Of a DNA stretch of 64,000 bases, positions 49,776 to 62,843 are shown one piece after another; within the stretch, counting starts at the first letter, position 1, and each line of letters starts with the position of its first letter. The notes under the pieces were generated by a model. It was not told the origin of the DNA. It searched no databases and saw only the letters and a program-made list of their open reading frames with translations. Origin of the DNA: Oehlia diaphana (Eukaryota; Glomeromycota; Glomeromycetes; Glomerales; Glomeraceae); contig QZLH01000001.1 in assembly GCA_003833135.1 (NCBI GenBank), forward strand, positions 169,787 to 233,786. Reading direction: 5' to 3'. Position numbers and translations under genes: made by a program.

Positions 49776-52200
49776 CTTCTTTCTAGACGAAATTACTTAA
49801 CTTGTAAAATGTTCAGAGAATGTCTTTTCGAAATAAACGCGAGGAGATAGCAATCACGCAATCACGAAAAAAAATTTTATCGAATCGACGAATCAACCAA
49901 TTACGTAAGCTACGTTGATAATTACAATCACGTGCGCTAACGCCGATCACTATTTTATTGATTTTCAGATACAAGTACATAGCGAATCAGAAATGCTAGA
50001 GAAGCAATGAAATATATGATGCTATCAAAGAGGAAGTACGCGGATTTAATGCAAGTCCCAGCATCAATTTATTTCTTTGCTCTTCCTATAACTAATCTGT
50101 TTATATTGCTAATATCGCTTCTACAAGTTTCTTACACTCTAACCTACCCAATTATATATATAATATTTTTGCATATCCATATTACCCTTTTAACTTCCAC
50201 CCACATAGATCATGTAAAAGTTAAGTTCTGCAAGAAAACTATTCCATAATGAATTAATTTTGAACCTATAGTATCAGAGAATAAATAAATATTTTTGTAA
50301 TTTTTTCTGTAGTTTGCAATGATGATGCCTTTTTTTGTATAGCAGCAGCTTCAGCAGCTATTCTCACCATAATCTCCAGTGTGATCAGATAAAAGTGCGC
50401 TGTTTAATAAATAATTGTAAAGTTGTAATATTAGTAAAATATACAGAATATGAAATACTGCAAGTATATTTACTAAAAATATGTCAACTTGTTTTACTAT
50501 AGATTTATAATTACATTTAATTCTGAGACTTTTGGAATTAAAAAGTATATTACAGATAGTAATAATATAGATGCAGTATGCTGTAAACAAATCTTTATTT
50601 TTGTATTGTTTAAATATCACATGTTCTATTGTATCTAGTAATTCACCTTCCAAAAAAAGCACTTTATAAGTGACCTTTATTTTTTCACTAGATTTCTATT
50701 TGATAATTTTAGTAGCTGATACATTATTACCAATCTTTCACCAAAGTTGACAAATACTTTTTTTTATTTTTATAATTATATTAGGACAAAATTGCATTTA
50801 TAATAAATAATAATAATAAAAAAAATAAATAAATATTTAATATGTTTAATAATTATTTACTGATTTTTAAGAAAAATTATTCTTTAATTAGTATTTATTT
50901 AAATTTATTAAAAATTTTTAGATTATATTATTTTTAAAAATTTTTTAATACAAAAAATTTATTTATTATATATGTAATATCATCATTAATTTATTATATG
51001 ATTTATAATTTACAAATTGCTTATTTTTTATTTTTATAAATTTATTATATCATCTTCTTTTGTGAAAATATATACTACTATATATATTATATAACATTTA
51101 TTTAGTTTAATATTAAGATTTAAAATAATTAATAGAACTTTATAAATATAAAATAAAGAATAAATTTTTAGTAAATTTTAAATTTTTTAGTTAAATTTGA
51201 GAGTAAAATTCATAATTTAAATCATTGTAAATAGTAAATATAATAAAATATAGTTTACAATAAAATTTACTTGCTAATATGTAATTACTACTAAAATAAT
51301 AAATTTAATAAATACTTATAATTTCTTTATTTATAATATTTATTTGTAATATAAATATATTAATCAATTTACAATTAGAATATAATTAAAATATATAAAA
51401 TACATTAATATATATAAATTTTACAAAATTGTTTTGTAACTTCTTGTCATTTGTTAATTTGCTAATATTTATTCTTTTATAGAAATAATATTTTTTTTTT
51501 TGCAAATTGTATATTAAAGAAAAGTAAACAATAAATTATCAAGAAATGATAAAAAGAATAAAAATTAAAGAACTAATGAAAATTATACTTTTGAATGGAA
51601 ATATTGACAAAAAAAAAGAAATATTTGGGGTGAGTGCTAGGAAAAGGGGACCAAATTGACAAAATTATATTCTGGACCAAATGATTAGATCTATATCTAT
51701 TTTATTTACAAACCTTTTTTTCAATTTTAAAAGTTAATACTATTCAAAATTGAATTGCAAATTACACTAGAACTTTTAAAGCTTTACTTGTATTTTAGAA
51801 GAAGTAAAATTTTCAAGAAATACAGAATATTAATGAGTTTGTAATAAATTTTAGAAATAGCAATTTACTAATACTAAATTTTATTGAAAATAAGCAACCT
51901 TTCTTTACTACTTATAATCGTATAATTTTGAGATGAACTTTAATCTTAATGTTTTTATAATCAGACATTAGGTTAAAGCAAGCGAATAAGATAAGAAAGA
52001 AATTGGTAATAAGTGAAATTAATGACAAAAGTAATTAGTGATAGTAATACTGTACTAACAATTATTGATTAAATTTATACAAAGGATTTTCATAGTGCTT
52101 ATTTGGGGATGTACTTAAATATGATAATATTCTTTTTATAGCAAATTCAACTACCAAACCAGAAGTGCGTTTTGTATAATAAAAAGCTTTTGTTTATTGA
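49776..52200. other. Intergenic
   Basis: Mostly AT-rich without genes. An 80-codon ORF at 50,007 starts MKYMMLSKRKYADLMQVPAS, which could be an exon remnant, then turns into hydrophobic AT-rich translation. 50,750-51,600 is almost pure A/T. Confidence 0.3.
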
Positions 52201-52420
52201 ACGAATTTCCTTTTTTAATTCACCTCCCGGATCTGCATAATTTGAGCTGATTATATCAAGGACCAGCACTTAAATTGATGTGCGAGGCACACCTTTCATA
52301 TAAATTGAGTTTGTGGGAAGCATATTTTTATTTAAATTTATAAATTCAGTTTATGCGAGGCATAATTTTCATATAATATGATGCGAAGCACAAATGCACA
52401 ATATTGGCCGCCCGCCTATG
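52201..52420. repeat. Degenerate TGCGAGGCACA repeat
   Basis: Four loose units spaced 30-70 bp apart, built around (A)TG(C/T)GAGGCA(C/T) and TTTCATATAAATTGAGTTT-like spacers. Confidence 0.45.
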
Positions 52421-55113
52421 ACAATTATACAACAAATAAATTCTCTCATTTTTCACAAAAATGTTTTCTCGTGAAAATAATGATGACAAACTACAAGCCC
52501 TTTAATGATTTTTGAGGAGATTCAATCCCTGAAGTTGTAATGGGCATTATAGTTACACAAATAAGCAATAACCAGATAAGTAGGAGATAGGAATTACAAT
52601 AATGAGTTCAATGATAACTGTATGTATACTTAGTGGGCCGAATTATTATTTTTTAGTTCGCTGCATGTCATGAATTTTTATTTATTCTTCACATGTTGGT
52701 ATCTATTTAATTACTGTATATTCTTTTGCAATGAGGTTATCCAAAGCTATTTTATATATATAGAAACGATTTATATGAGATTCAGCAAATACAGTATTTT
52801 CGGATTTAACTGGATTTACGAGGATTACGAGATTTATGAGATAACTAGAGAAAGTATTTAGCTGTTTAAAGAGACACAAGCTGGATTATTCACAGCGATT
52901 TTTTTTCTTGATTATAGACCAAATTCAATTAAATCTCTCATACTTACGATGAACTTTGCATGAACGAGTTTCGTACAAAGAAGAGATGGGTTGCAGTGAT
53001 CCTCTTGATAATTGCATGGATCTTTTCTCCAAGATTTATTAAAGTTTTCGGGATTTATCAATATTTTTAATATAATCACAATAATGATGGATTTTACCAA
53101 TTTGAAAAAACTTGTTGCATTTATTTTTTTTTTATGAGTGCAATTTTAATTCAAGCTGTTGGGAATGAATACCTATTAAGTAACGATTTTTGGCTCTTTA
53201 CTATAATGGCAATGATTGATCAACGTTTACAATTTCAGTGGTTCCTGGTATGCGTCCATACAGCGCCAATATCAGATATTTAGTTACAGCCACTCACTTC
53301 TCAGTTAATTAATAGATTGTTGACATTACCAGCGGTTTTATTTTGATGTCAATAATTTAAACCTCATGCTATACCATAAATTTGAACGAAACATTTTCCT
53401 TTGTGTCGAGATATAGGCACATCAAATTATTATTACTCCGGCTTCGAAATGTGGAATATGGTTTTAATAGTATTAATAGATTAATTCATATATCGTTTGT
53501 GGCTTAGCTTGACACTTTCCTAATATACACATTTACTGTATATTGGGCAAGACAGTGGAAAGATTTTCTTAAATTACTAAATGTTTCATCGTATTATTTG
53601 TATTTTTATAGTTTAAATTTATTTATAATTTGTAAAAGTGGTATTATATTATTATTATTATTACAATTATGATCTCAAATAATCCTTTCGGCCAAAATAG
53701 TCAAAATAATACTTCTTTCCATCACCTAGCGATATGTATTTTTTTCAATAATACATTAGTTGATCCAATATGATAAAAAAAATACTAGAAGCAAGTTAAT
53801 GAGTTACTCTTCTTGTATATGTAACATATTTATAATATATATGATCCACCAAAATTGTACTAAAAATACGCAACTTAAAACGCATAAGATTTTAGTTAAA
53901 AAATACTTCATGTACGCAAATCAGAATCTCAATACTTCGTAGATCATAGCCATGATTTCAAAACCGAGAACCAACTTAGTACATATGCACGGACTTATTT
54001 TACCGAAATTTACCTATAAAATTGAAACTTCTTTGAATTAGAGAAAAAGTGGTAAAAATCATCCAAATTCAAATCGTTAAATATTGAGATTTGCTTTATA
54101 CATGGCATGTATGTATTATTAGGTCATTTAAGTACATCACTACGTCTTTCATACAGTAATTGTAATATCTACATATTTCATTGCCATAAGGTTATACACA
54201 TGAATTTAAAAACTTCTTTTTGGAAAATACAAACGACATTATATAGTCACTCCCTGAAGAGATATGTAAGTAATGTTAGTCAATATGAAAAATTTGATTT
54301 TTAACGGAAGTTCATCGAAAAAAAAAATACATTTCATATTGCCATATGATATAATTCCACATTTAGCATTCACGTTAAAAAATTCAGACCAATCAGCATT
54401 CAGAATTTGGATTTGCATTTAAAAAACAACTCGCAAAAAAAAAAAAAGAATATCGTAATAAATCAGTATAGAACCTCTTCAATTAAAAACAGAACCAATA
54501 AAAAATTGGTATGTTACAAAGATTTTACGATTCATTCCAGGATTAATTTTGTTGGTGAAACATTATCGAGTACAAAATATGATAGATCATGTTGCATAGT
54601 ATCATTATTTTGTTTATACTAACAAATAAACTAGTTTGTTAATTAGGACTAGATAATGTGACACCTCTAAGAACGAAAGACAGCCAATACACATTTTGAT
54701 TTCACGAATATAATGTAAACTTACGATTATTTTGTTTTACTATTTAGGATTTGTAAACAAATTATATGCAGATAAGTTTCTAATTTTAAAAATGAGTATA
54801 TGGATGGAAGGATTAATCAAGAAATTCAGACATATCACAAAATTTATTAACCAACAAATATTTTGAACATCTCAACGACGTAAATCAATTGAGAAGGATA
54901 AACCAATACACTGTTAATATATAGACAAGTTAAAAAGGAATCATTATTGTTCCTTAATTGATATATTAATAATATTAATCGTAAAATTGTTTTTATTTAT
55001 AATAAATATGATATGTAAAATAATAAAAATATTTTTTTGAAAAGAGAATTTTTTTTTTTTTTTTTGTTTTTGAATTTATTTCCCTAATTTTATATCGTAA
55101 CGTACGAACTGAG
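52421..55113. other. Intergenic
   Basis: 2.7 kb with no supported gene; short ORFs lack family signal. Confidence 0.3.
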
Positions 55114-56540
55114 ATGGATACCTCCTATGAACATATGTGTGAGTAAGTATTGTTCTTCAAATTCTGCTATTGTATCATTATAAAAAATTTTGAAGTTTAA
55201 CGACATAGTATTTTAAATCACCAGATGGAGATATGATATCATTGATTGTAAAAATGATGAAAAAACTTATTATCAAATACTTCTTATATTAAACACATGT
55301 TTAAATTGTATATTCATCCTGATATCAGCATCATTAATTTATTGGAAACTTAAACTTCGTTTAAATGTAAAGTTTTGGTCTAAAGAAGCGTGGCTTCCTA
55401 TGAATTTATTCTTTTTATGGTTTATATTATATTATTTATGTAAGTATTTTTATACTGTATTCTTGATTTTATAAGTTTTCAATGTATTAAAATCTGATAA
55501 ATAAACTTCTTTAAGTACGTTCTTTTGCTAGTCTTGTCGTATTATTAGGATTATTCACTGATAAAATATTCATAGTTATTATGATATATGATCTTTCATG
55601 GAGTCCGGGTATAATTGCAATTTTATTATACATTAAGGGAATGTTCCATCTCATGCCGCGTTTAAAATTTGATCAATTTACAAATAATAGTTCAAATAAC
55701 AAAAAACCCACGAAAAAAATTTGGATTCCAGAAGATAAAAGTGTAAACCTTACTTTTTGGTCTGTTTCAATATTTACCGTTTTTATCATGTTGATTTTTT
55801 CATTATTAAAAAGTTATTTTTATAATCAGGAGAAAAAATCATATCCAATTTTAGAAGTTTCATTATTAGTTAGTAGTTTATTTATTAGTATTTTATTTTT
55901 ATATTATGGAGTAATTTTAATTACTTTAACGAAAAATTCTCTTATATTATCTGAAGAAGACAATTTCGAAAATGATAGAAATCATCTTTCTTTTGTATTT
56001 CAACAAAATAAATTAAAGCTTAAGAAATATCTTCGAAAGGTAATTTGATTTTTCTTCTTCATTTATTATTATTATTATTATTATTAACGTAATGAATATT
56101 TTTTTTTTTTTAGATGATGTTATTTAATTTTTTTTGCGGAATCAATTTTTTATTAATTGCAATATCTATTGTATTTTTCTTATTTCCTGATAAAACTCGT
56201 ACAATGTTCACTTTGAATTTAATACTTTGTATTTTAACTTATGTAATATTTCCAACTTTTACGATCGTTTTACATATTGTTATGATATTATTGTGAGTAT
56301 AAAATATTATAAATATTATGATAAAATATTTATATTAAAAAAAAAATGCTTTAACTTAATTACTGTATGTTTCATTCATATAGAGAAATTACAAAACGAC
56401 ATAGTAATAATTCGACTGTTACAGGTATTTAAATTCTTATTTTAATAATTAATCAACAAAAGATTTTTAATTATTATTATTTTTTAGTTCACGTGGAAAC
56501 GACACAGCAAAGCAAGCCAATTCTAACGAATGATCAATAA
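55114..56540 (+). CDS. Seven-transmembrane protein
   Basis: Six exons (55114-55142, 55225-55439, 55516-56039, 56114-56292, 56384-56424, 56488-56540) join in frame to 346 aa. The tiny first exon gives MDTSYEHMCE. Hydrophobic segments lie at about 27-49, 67-82, 85-105 (with a re-entrant 112-122), 161-179, 193-219, 258-280 and 288-316, i.e. seven. A lysine/asparagine-rich loop (130-155) and a charged loop (~222-255) are on one side; the tail (EITKRHSNNST then PILTNDQ) is short and polar. The shape fits a GPCR-like receptor or a small transporter. No canonical receptor motif is visible, so the family is not assigned. Every exon join keeps the frame and uses GT/AG, which argues for a real gene. 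Confidence 0.72.
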
Positions 56541-57249
56541 AATAATTGCAAAACTTCAATATATATCATCGTAAATCCCTTTCCTTTTTTTTTTTAATAA
56601 CAACTTGTATTAATAATTATTATAGCAATTTATTTTTTTAGAATATTTATAATGTATTCTCATTAGCTTTTAATAGCCTAATAGAAAAATTCATTTACAT
56701 ACGCTCCATCCCTCTGTTTTTGAATTTATAACCTCTTCCTGTATAGCATAAAACCGAAAATTCATTTTTTTTTTTTACTATTCTCTTCAAATCATTCGTC
56801 TGATCGCAAAGATCCATGACGGTATATACGTTATATGAATATATTTTGCATATTATTTATTTAGAAAAATAATTTTATTCATTTTCGTTAATGTGGGATT
56901 TATCAAGTCACAGTTGACAATAATTTGACTGCGTTACGTTATTTATATAGAATATTATTTTAATAAATTATTTATTAATCAGCTACTTTATTATATCTTT
57001 ATCGTTCGCCTTTTATAACAAACTGATTATAATGATCCTAGTGATCCTAGAAATTACTCATACATAACAAGTATACGCGAATTCCGATTTTATTGGATGA
57101 CGATCGCAGTATGCAGTATTGAATAATCGATCAAAAGTTTGGCTTGAGATTATTGCACGGATTAAACTGATGTTCTCTTGTTGATAGGTAGCATCTTGTT
57201 ATGAGCCGAGTTGATCTGATTTTTCGTAATGCGGTCATATTAACGTTCC
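56541..57249. other. Intergenic
   Basis: No gene seen. Confidence 0.3.
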
Positions 57250-57310
57250 AAAATCAACTCTTAGACACACTGCAAATCATATAAAAAGGTGATACCTTAG
57301 TTAGTAAGCC
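57250..57310 (+). promoter_or_regulatory. TATA-containing module, copy 3 (diverged)
   Basis: TTCCAAAATCAACTCTTAGA, then CACTGCAAATCATATAAAAA and GGTGATACC...GTTAGTAA, matching copies 1 and 2 over ~60 bp. It stands ~270 bp before the SAM-like relic at 57,553 and outside the segmental duplication, so the element itself is dispersed or conserved. Confidence 0.45.
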
Positions 57311-57552
57311 CTTTAAACGAAGCTACAGACTAGAACATATGAATCGAAAAAAAATAATAATCATCTTATTATATATACCAAATCTTATCAGTTTAGGTTA
57401 AAGGTCTACACCCCCACCGGATGTTCGATAATCACCTCATCACCTCATTTCACAAAATCACGTGTCAGTTCTAATTTCGACGTAGAAAATCATGACTGTT
57501 TGTAATTTAACAACAAAATTATTCTCGTTTCACTCAAACAGAATCCATAAAT

Positions 57553-57837
57553 ATGTTTAACATATTCACACCTGCTTCTACTACTTCTTCCGCTTCTTTA
57601 AACACTGCAAATGGAAATGACTCTCCAATGTTAACTGAAGAGATTAAAAAATATAACACGAACGATCTTGTCGACTTATTAAAAGAAAACTTGAAACTTG
57701 ACGAATATTATTCGCGATAAAAAAGTCACCAGTCGCGTTTTTTTAAGTTGACCGAAAGCAAGTTAGAAAAATGGGGAATCCCAAGTGGTTCAGCCTTAGC
57801 CATTGTAGACTTGATTAGTGAACTCAAAAGATATTGA
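57553..57837 (+). pseudogene. SAM-like domain gene, first exon, broken
   Basis: ATG at 57,553 reads MFNIFTPASTTSSASLNTAN then LTEEIKKYNTNDLVDLLKEN, the usual start of glomeromycete SAM-like (sterile alpha motif) proteins. At DEYYSR a TAA interrupts; reading a neighbouring frame over ~30 bp gives RDKKVTSRVFL, and the original frame returns with KLTESKLEKWGIPSGSALAI and VDLISELKRY. Two compensating small indels explain this. A TGA then precedes a GGGTAAGC donor at 57,838. The domain would mediate protein-protein contacts; what followed it is lost. Confidence 0.65.
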
Positions 57838-58318
57838 GGGTAAGCACCTTCCAAACATATTCTGCGAACGTTGATAGCGACTTATACCATTTGCTTCCAT
57901 TATATAGAGTCTCCTAGTAAACGGATTAAAGTTGAGGATGCCGAGAATATTAAAGTTTAGTCCCGTTTCTTTTTGATCATGTTTTTGGGCATTATACAAT
58001 ACCCTACGTCTGTATGGACCTGTCCGTTTGTGTGGACCCCTGCAGCCGATGTTTGGAAAGAGGGCCTTGCACGCCTACTAGGAATTACGTTGTAAACCTT
58101 CTAGTAAATTCGTGTGACATGCTCTTTCCGTGCCAATGCCATTTTTTTGTTCTCTTATGTTTTAAATCAAGAATATGTTTAATTAGAATTAAGCAGTGAT
58201 TCGTTACCTTATTTTTTCATCATATTAACAATTATTCTGACTTTCTATAGATGAGTATTCCAGACGGACTTTCTTAATACTTTTATAGAGCGAATTTTGA
58301 TAATTGGGCTTTCATTGA

Positions 58319-58591
58319 TTGTCAGCAAAGGTGTGTGAACGTCTAAGATCAGAAGACCTTGATGAAATTATTAATCAATATAAAGTCCAACTTCGTTCGA
58401 TAAGCGCAAGTCCATGGGCGCTCCAAAGAGTAAGGAACAAATCTACCAAAAGCGCCGAGGCTACATTCAAGCGTAAAGACATCGCCTCACAGATTATTGG
58501 TCTTGTTTACGAGATTATGGGTGTCATTTGTATCAGCCTATTTAATGAATTAGCTTTTATGAACGATAAGCACATTATATATATAAATTGA
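58319..58591 (+). pseudogene. Orphan coding fragment
   Basis: An open stretch reads AKVCERLRSEDLDEIINQYK, then a basic region (RVRNKSTKSAEATFKRKDIA). It has mixed codon use unlike its flanks but no ATG start and no recognised domain. Being 480 bp past the SAM-like exon on the same strand, it could be a later exon of that gene. Confidence 0.3.
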
Positions 58592-60984
58592 AAGTTTGGA
58601 ACATACCCGTATATCTAATCTTTCGAAAAACGAATGCGAAAGGGTTTTTCTACGGTGATACTGGGGTAGTTTTTATTCGATATACTGCGCACTGTATCTC
58701 AGCATGTCATGTGACGATAATGTGATAGAAATAATACTGCGCTGATTGGCACATGACAATGATCACGATTTCTCGGCGAATATCAAATGTGCGGAAAGAA
58801 TCAAGAAAGGTAATACCGATTTACCTTTGAGCATCAATAGAACCGGGAAAATGATTAGCATTGTGATGGCGATTTTCTAGAGTCAAGTCAAGAAATCAAA
58901 CAAACTAACTTCGCTATTACTTTGCGGAATATACTCATTTGATTGATTGTTGATATTGTTGATGTTAATAGTGGTAAGTTTGAATATTTCTTTTGATCCT
59001 TTTTTGCTTTACTTACACAAGGCGGATAAAAGGATTCACTAAATTAGTCCTCACCTTTTATAAGATTTGTAGTGCGTTTAAGGATCAATTTTTAGAATAA
59101 ATCTTTGGGGGAAATTACGTTTTTATGATTTATCACGAAAATCAGATCAACAGATACTTCTTAAAATCATAATAGACACTGTGATCGTGTCCCTGGATCA
59201 ACAAAGGGATATTCTATTATTAATACATGCAAAAAGCTGACCTGTTCCCGTGATACATGGCGATTGATACGCACATTTATTAAAGATCCATCAAATCGAA
59301 AAAATATATTAGCATTTTGGTATACACGTTTCACACAATGGAATTATTCAAATATTTGCAAATGTAAAGCCTCGCTTTATTAAAAATAAGACAAATCGGA
59401 ATCGTTTGTTTTAGCAACCCTCTTTGACATGCTACAATCGCGTTATTTCTTGCGACTAGATCAATAACTACATAAAACGCACGGTTACATGATAGAATAT
59501 TTCTATTTATGCTAAGGAGTATCAGCCCCCGCATCACTACCATCTTCATCGCCACAAGTTCTCAAACCCTTCATTAAGGGCTTTAAATCGTTTGTAATTA
59601 ACTAACTTTATTGCCTTCGTCATAGTCATAAGTCATCGACATCAGATCCGGTATTAGAAGGTGGCTTTTTTAGCATTCCTTTCACGATTTAGCCTTCTGG
59701 TGTGAACACTATGTTCTAAAGGGTTTCTTTGATGCAAAAGGTTGATTGTATACATCATATCAATTTGGGATATCTAAATGCAACATGTTACTACATTAGC
59801 ATGATAATTTATAAATTATCGTTCACACCTGGAATTATGAAACGCTTACATTGGACTACAAGATTAGTTTTATTTGAATCCGGATTACTAAAATGCACTC
59901 TGATCTTCCTTCGTTTCGTTCTGGATAATTACTGATTAAAATTAAAAAAAGTGACATATTATATAATTATAGATTTATTATAAAGTTAACTGCTTATTGG
60001 ATTTAATAACCAATTAAATTTTAATATTTATAAATTATGTGATTTTATTAAGTGTTTTAATAACATAATTTTTTAGGTTTTATTCAGTATCTGAAAATTT
60101 TCTAGAGTCCTGATAGAATTTTGCTTTAATAGTTAAATGAAAAGTAAGATTTAATGATTTTTTTTGGCAATTTATTATTTTTTCTTTATTTTATTTTTTT
60201 TTTACTTTTTTTTTCTTTTATGTTATTTTATTTTTTATTTTTTATTTTATTTTATTTATATCATTTTGTTTATTATTATTTTTTCCATTTTTTTTTTATA
60301 ATTTTTTTATTATTTAATTTATTTGTTATTAAAATATACATTTCTTTAGTTTTTAATTAATAATTCTTAAAATATTTATAAATTAAATTTTTATTGTTAA
60401 AAATCTATAACTAATTGTAAATAAATAGAAATAAAAAAAATTGATTTTTAATTATTTATTAAGTTTTTTTTAAAAAAAATTTACCCTCAATATAAGTGAT
60501 GTTTTTTTATTGATTAGATAATAGAATTGTATTCAAATTATTATAATAATAGGGTATTTCTAAATGTTTCTAGTTAATATCTAAAATAGCATAAAAAATT
60601 TTTTTATTTATTTATTCTAATTTTAAAACTAAAATAAAAAGCAATTAAATTACTTGTTTTAAATAACTCTTTCTAATTTCTTTAAAATTAAGTTAAAATA
60701 ATAAATTTATTGATACTACTTTCTTTCTAAAATAATAAACATCAAAGAAAATATAAAAAAAAATATTTAAAACAATCCAAGGCTAAGAAACTAAAGTCAT
60801 AAGAAAAGAAAGAAATAACTAAAATTTTATATTATAATATTTATAAATCATATGATTTATAAATATTATAATTTGATTAATTGTTAAGTTTAACAAGAAA
60901 AAAAAAGATAAAATGGTAAACTTGTAATAAACTATTATATATGTATGTATATCCAAGTATTTCTTCAGAACTAGAATTATAATA
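58592..60984. other. Intergenic
   Basis: No supported gene. 60,160-60,370 is a T-rich tract whose 68-codon Phe/Leu ORF is compositional. Confidence 0.35.
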
Positions 60985-62312
60985 CACTGGCCTACAAAAA
61001 GTATTCAGATTTTCATCATATGATTTTACGTCCCTATGTTATGATCAGTGATTTCTTCCTATCGCATATATAAATAAAGGAGATAACAAAATATTTATTT
61101 TTCACTCTTCTTCTAGTTTTAAATGCGTAGAAACAAAGTTTTAAAGTCTCACCAGGAACAAATTATTGGCGTATATCTTAGTGGTATCAGACAAAGAGTT
61201 ATTTCTACTCAGTTTGGTATTCTGACCAGTACTGTAAATGATAATATAAAAAAGTATAAAGAAACAGGTTCTACAGAACCTAAGAAATGTTCTAGAAGAC
61301 TAAAAGTTCTCACTGAACGTGATATTTGAGCTTTAAAATGTATTATTTGAACTGACCAGTTTTCTCATCTAGGTGATATGACAAATAAGCTAAATACCAG
61401 TCTTGACACAACTTTGCACCATAATACAGTCAGAAGTTACTTTCATGGTAAAGGTCTTAGAAGTTATACTGCCTGAAAAAAACCTCATTTAACCACAAAA
61501 CATTGAACTGACCGTTTGAGATAATGCAAAGAAAAAAAAAATTGGATAGAGGAGTGGAAACAAGTGGTATGGTCAGATGAGTCAAGATTTGCTCTTTTTC
61601 AATCAGATGGTTGAACAAAAGTATAAAGAAATCCCAGAGAAACATATAATAAAAATTGTATTCAACCTACAGTTAAGTTTGGGAGAGGATCAGCAATGTT
61701 TTGGGGGTATTTTGGTTGGTATGGAGTTGGTCCTTTGGTTGTGATGAAGGGAAATATGGATTCTGATGAATATGTTAATATTCTGGCTAACCATTTTATA
61801 CCATGGGTTGACAATTACCCTAACTCCATTTTTCAACAAGATGGAATATCTTGTTATACTTCAATTTACAGTGTTTAGTGAATGAGAACATATAGTATTC
61901 TGATTTTAAACTGGATAGCACAGAGCTCTGATCTAAATCTAATCAAAAATCTGTAGAACTATTTGGATTATCAGGTTCATAAAAGAAAGCCTTTGCCTAA
62001 GTCTAAACAGGAGTTAATTGGGGCAGTACAAGAGGAATGGTGAAAAATCACTATTGAAACATGCCATAGCCTAATTTTAAGTATGCCTAATTGGGTTAAA
62101 GCAGTAATTAAAGCCAAAGGTGGCCATACTAAATATTAATTTTTTAGCTATAATATTTTTCATATAATAACTTTATATTTTATATTTTAATATAATAAAA
62201 CTTATTTATCAATTAATAAGTACAAAAAAATTTTTATATGTACAAAAATTATAAATTTTACATATAAATTTTATAAATAAAAAAAAATCTGAATACTTTT
62301 TGTAGGCCAGTG
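60985..62312 (+). mobile_element. Tc1/mariner DNA transposon, complete but inactive
   Basis: 1328 bp, flanked by TA on both sides (60,983-60,984 and 62,313-62,314). The 25-bp terminal inverted repeats, 60,985-61,009 and 62,288-62,312, start CACTGGCCTACAAAAAGTAT and are identical. The single transposase frame occupies 61,123-62,139. Structure, TA target and DD34E-type core place it in the Tc1 branch. Intact ends mean it could still be moved by a transposase supplied from elsewhere. Confidence 0.95.
61123..62139 (+). pseudogene. Tc1 transposase with eleven stops, no frameshift
   Basis: The 339-codon frame runs unshifted from ATG 61,123 to TAA 62,137-62,139. N-terminal HTH (HQEQIIGVYLSGIRQRVIST), then WSDESRF with the first catalytic Asp, IFQQDGISCYTS with the second Asp, and SDLNLIKNL where the third acidic residue (IEN in relatives) reads Lys, exactly 34 residues on. 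Premature stops are seven TGA, two TAA and two TAG; most sit where Tc1 proteins have Arg or Trp (for example GCC-TGA-AAA, AGA-TAA-TGC, CTG-TAG-AAC). CGA to TGA, TGG to TAG/TAA and GAA to AAA are all C:G to T:A changes. Transposase is certainly inactive. Confidence 0.92.
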
Positions 62313-62843
62313 TAATACTGGCTACTTTCTAAAAAAAAAAATATACTGACTAGTACTATCTAAAAAATAACTGATTTTAAAATTTTTAAATTTAGCTGAA
62401 TTTGCTCTTTCTCTATTAGTTGTTATAGATGTATCTGGAATACTTGTAAAATAGTATCTGACTAACTAAGTTAAAAAAAGAGTAATGTCAGCCATCATGA
62501 AAAATGCATTATATGATTTAGATGTCAATATTATAAAAATTTTTACATCTCTACAATTATCTCTCATATATTAAAGTAAAAGTAACTAATAAAATATTGT
62601 GAACATTATCCAAATCCATCGGTGATACGTCACACATAATGAGATAAGCCATGGGTATCTAATAAAAACTTCATCTCTAAGGCATCGATAAATTTATGGA
62701 ATAACAAGTATGTACAAAATTATGGATGTGTAACTGTTTGGTATCAGAGATAAACGAAATGTTTTATTTTATCTTTTGTATACCATACGTTATTTACTTT
62801 AAAATTAAAAATTTTTCTTACCTTAAAATTTTAAAATTTTATT
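62313..62843. other. Intergenic
   Basis: No gene seen between the transposon and the kinase start. Confidence 0.35.

Noticed and set aside
60154..60360. 68-codon hydrophobic ORF resembling a membrane protein
   Set aside because: Phe/Leu-only translation of a T-rich tract.
61123..62139. Alternative genetic code (TGA = Trp) to keep the transposase open
   Set aside because: TAA and TAG stops are also present and several TGAs replace Arg, not Trp.
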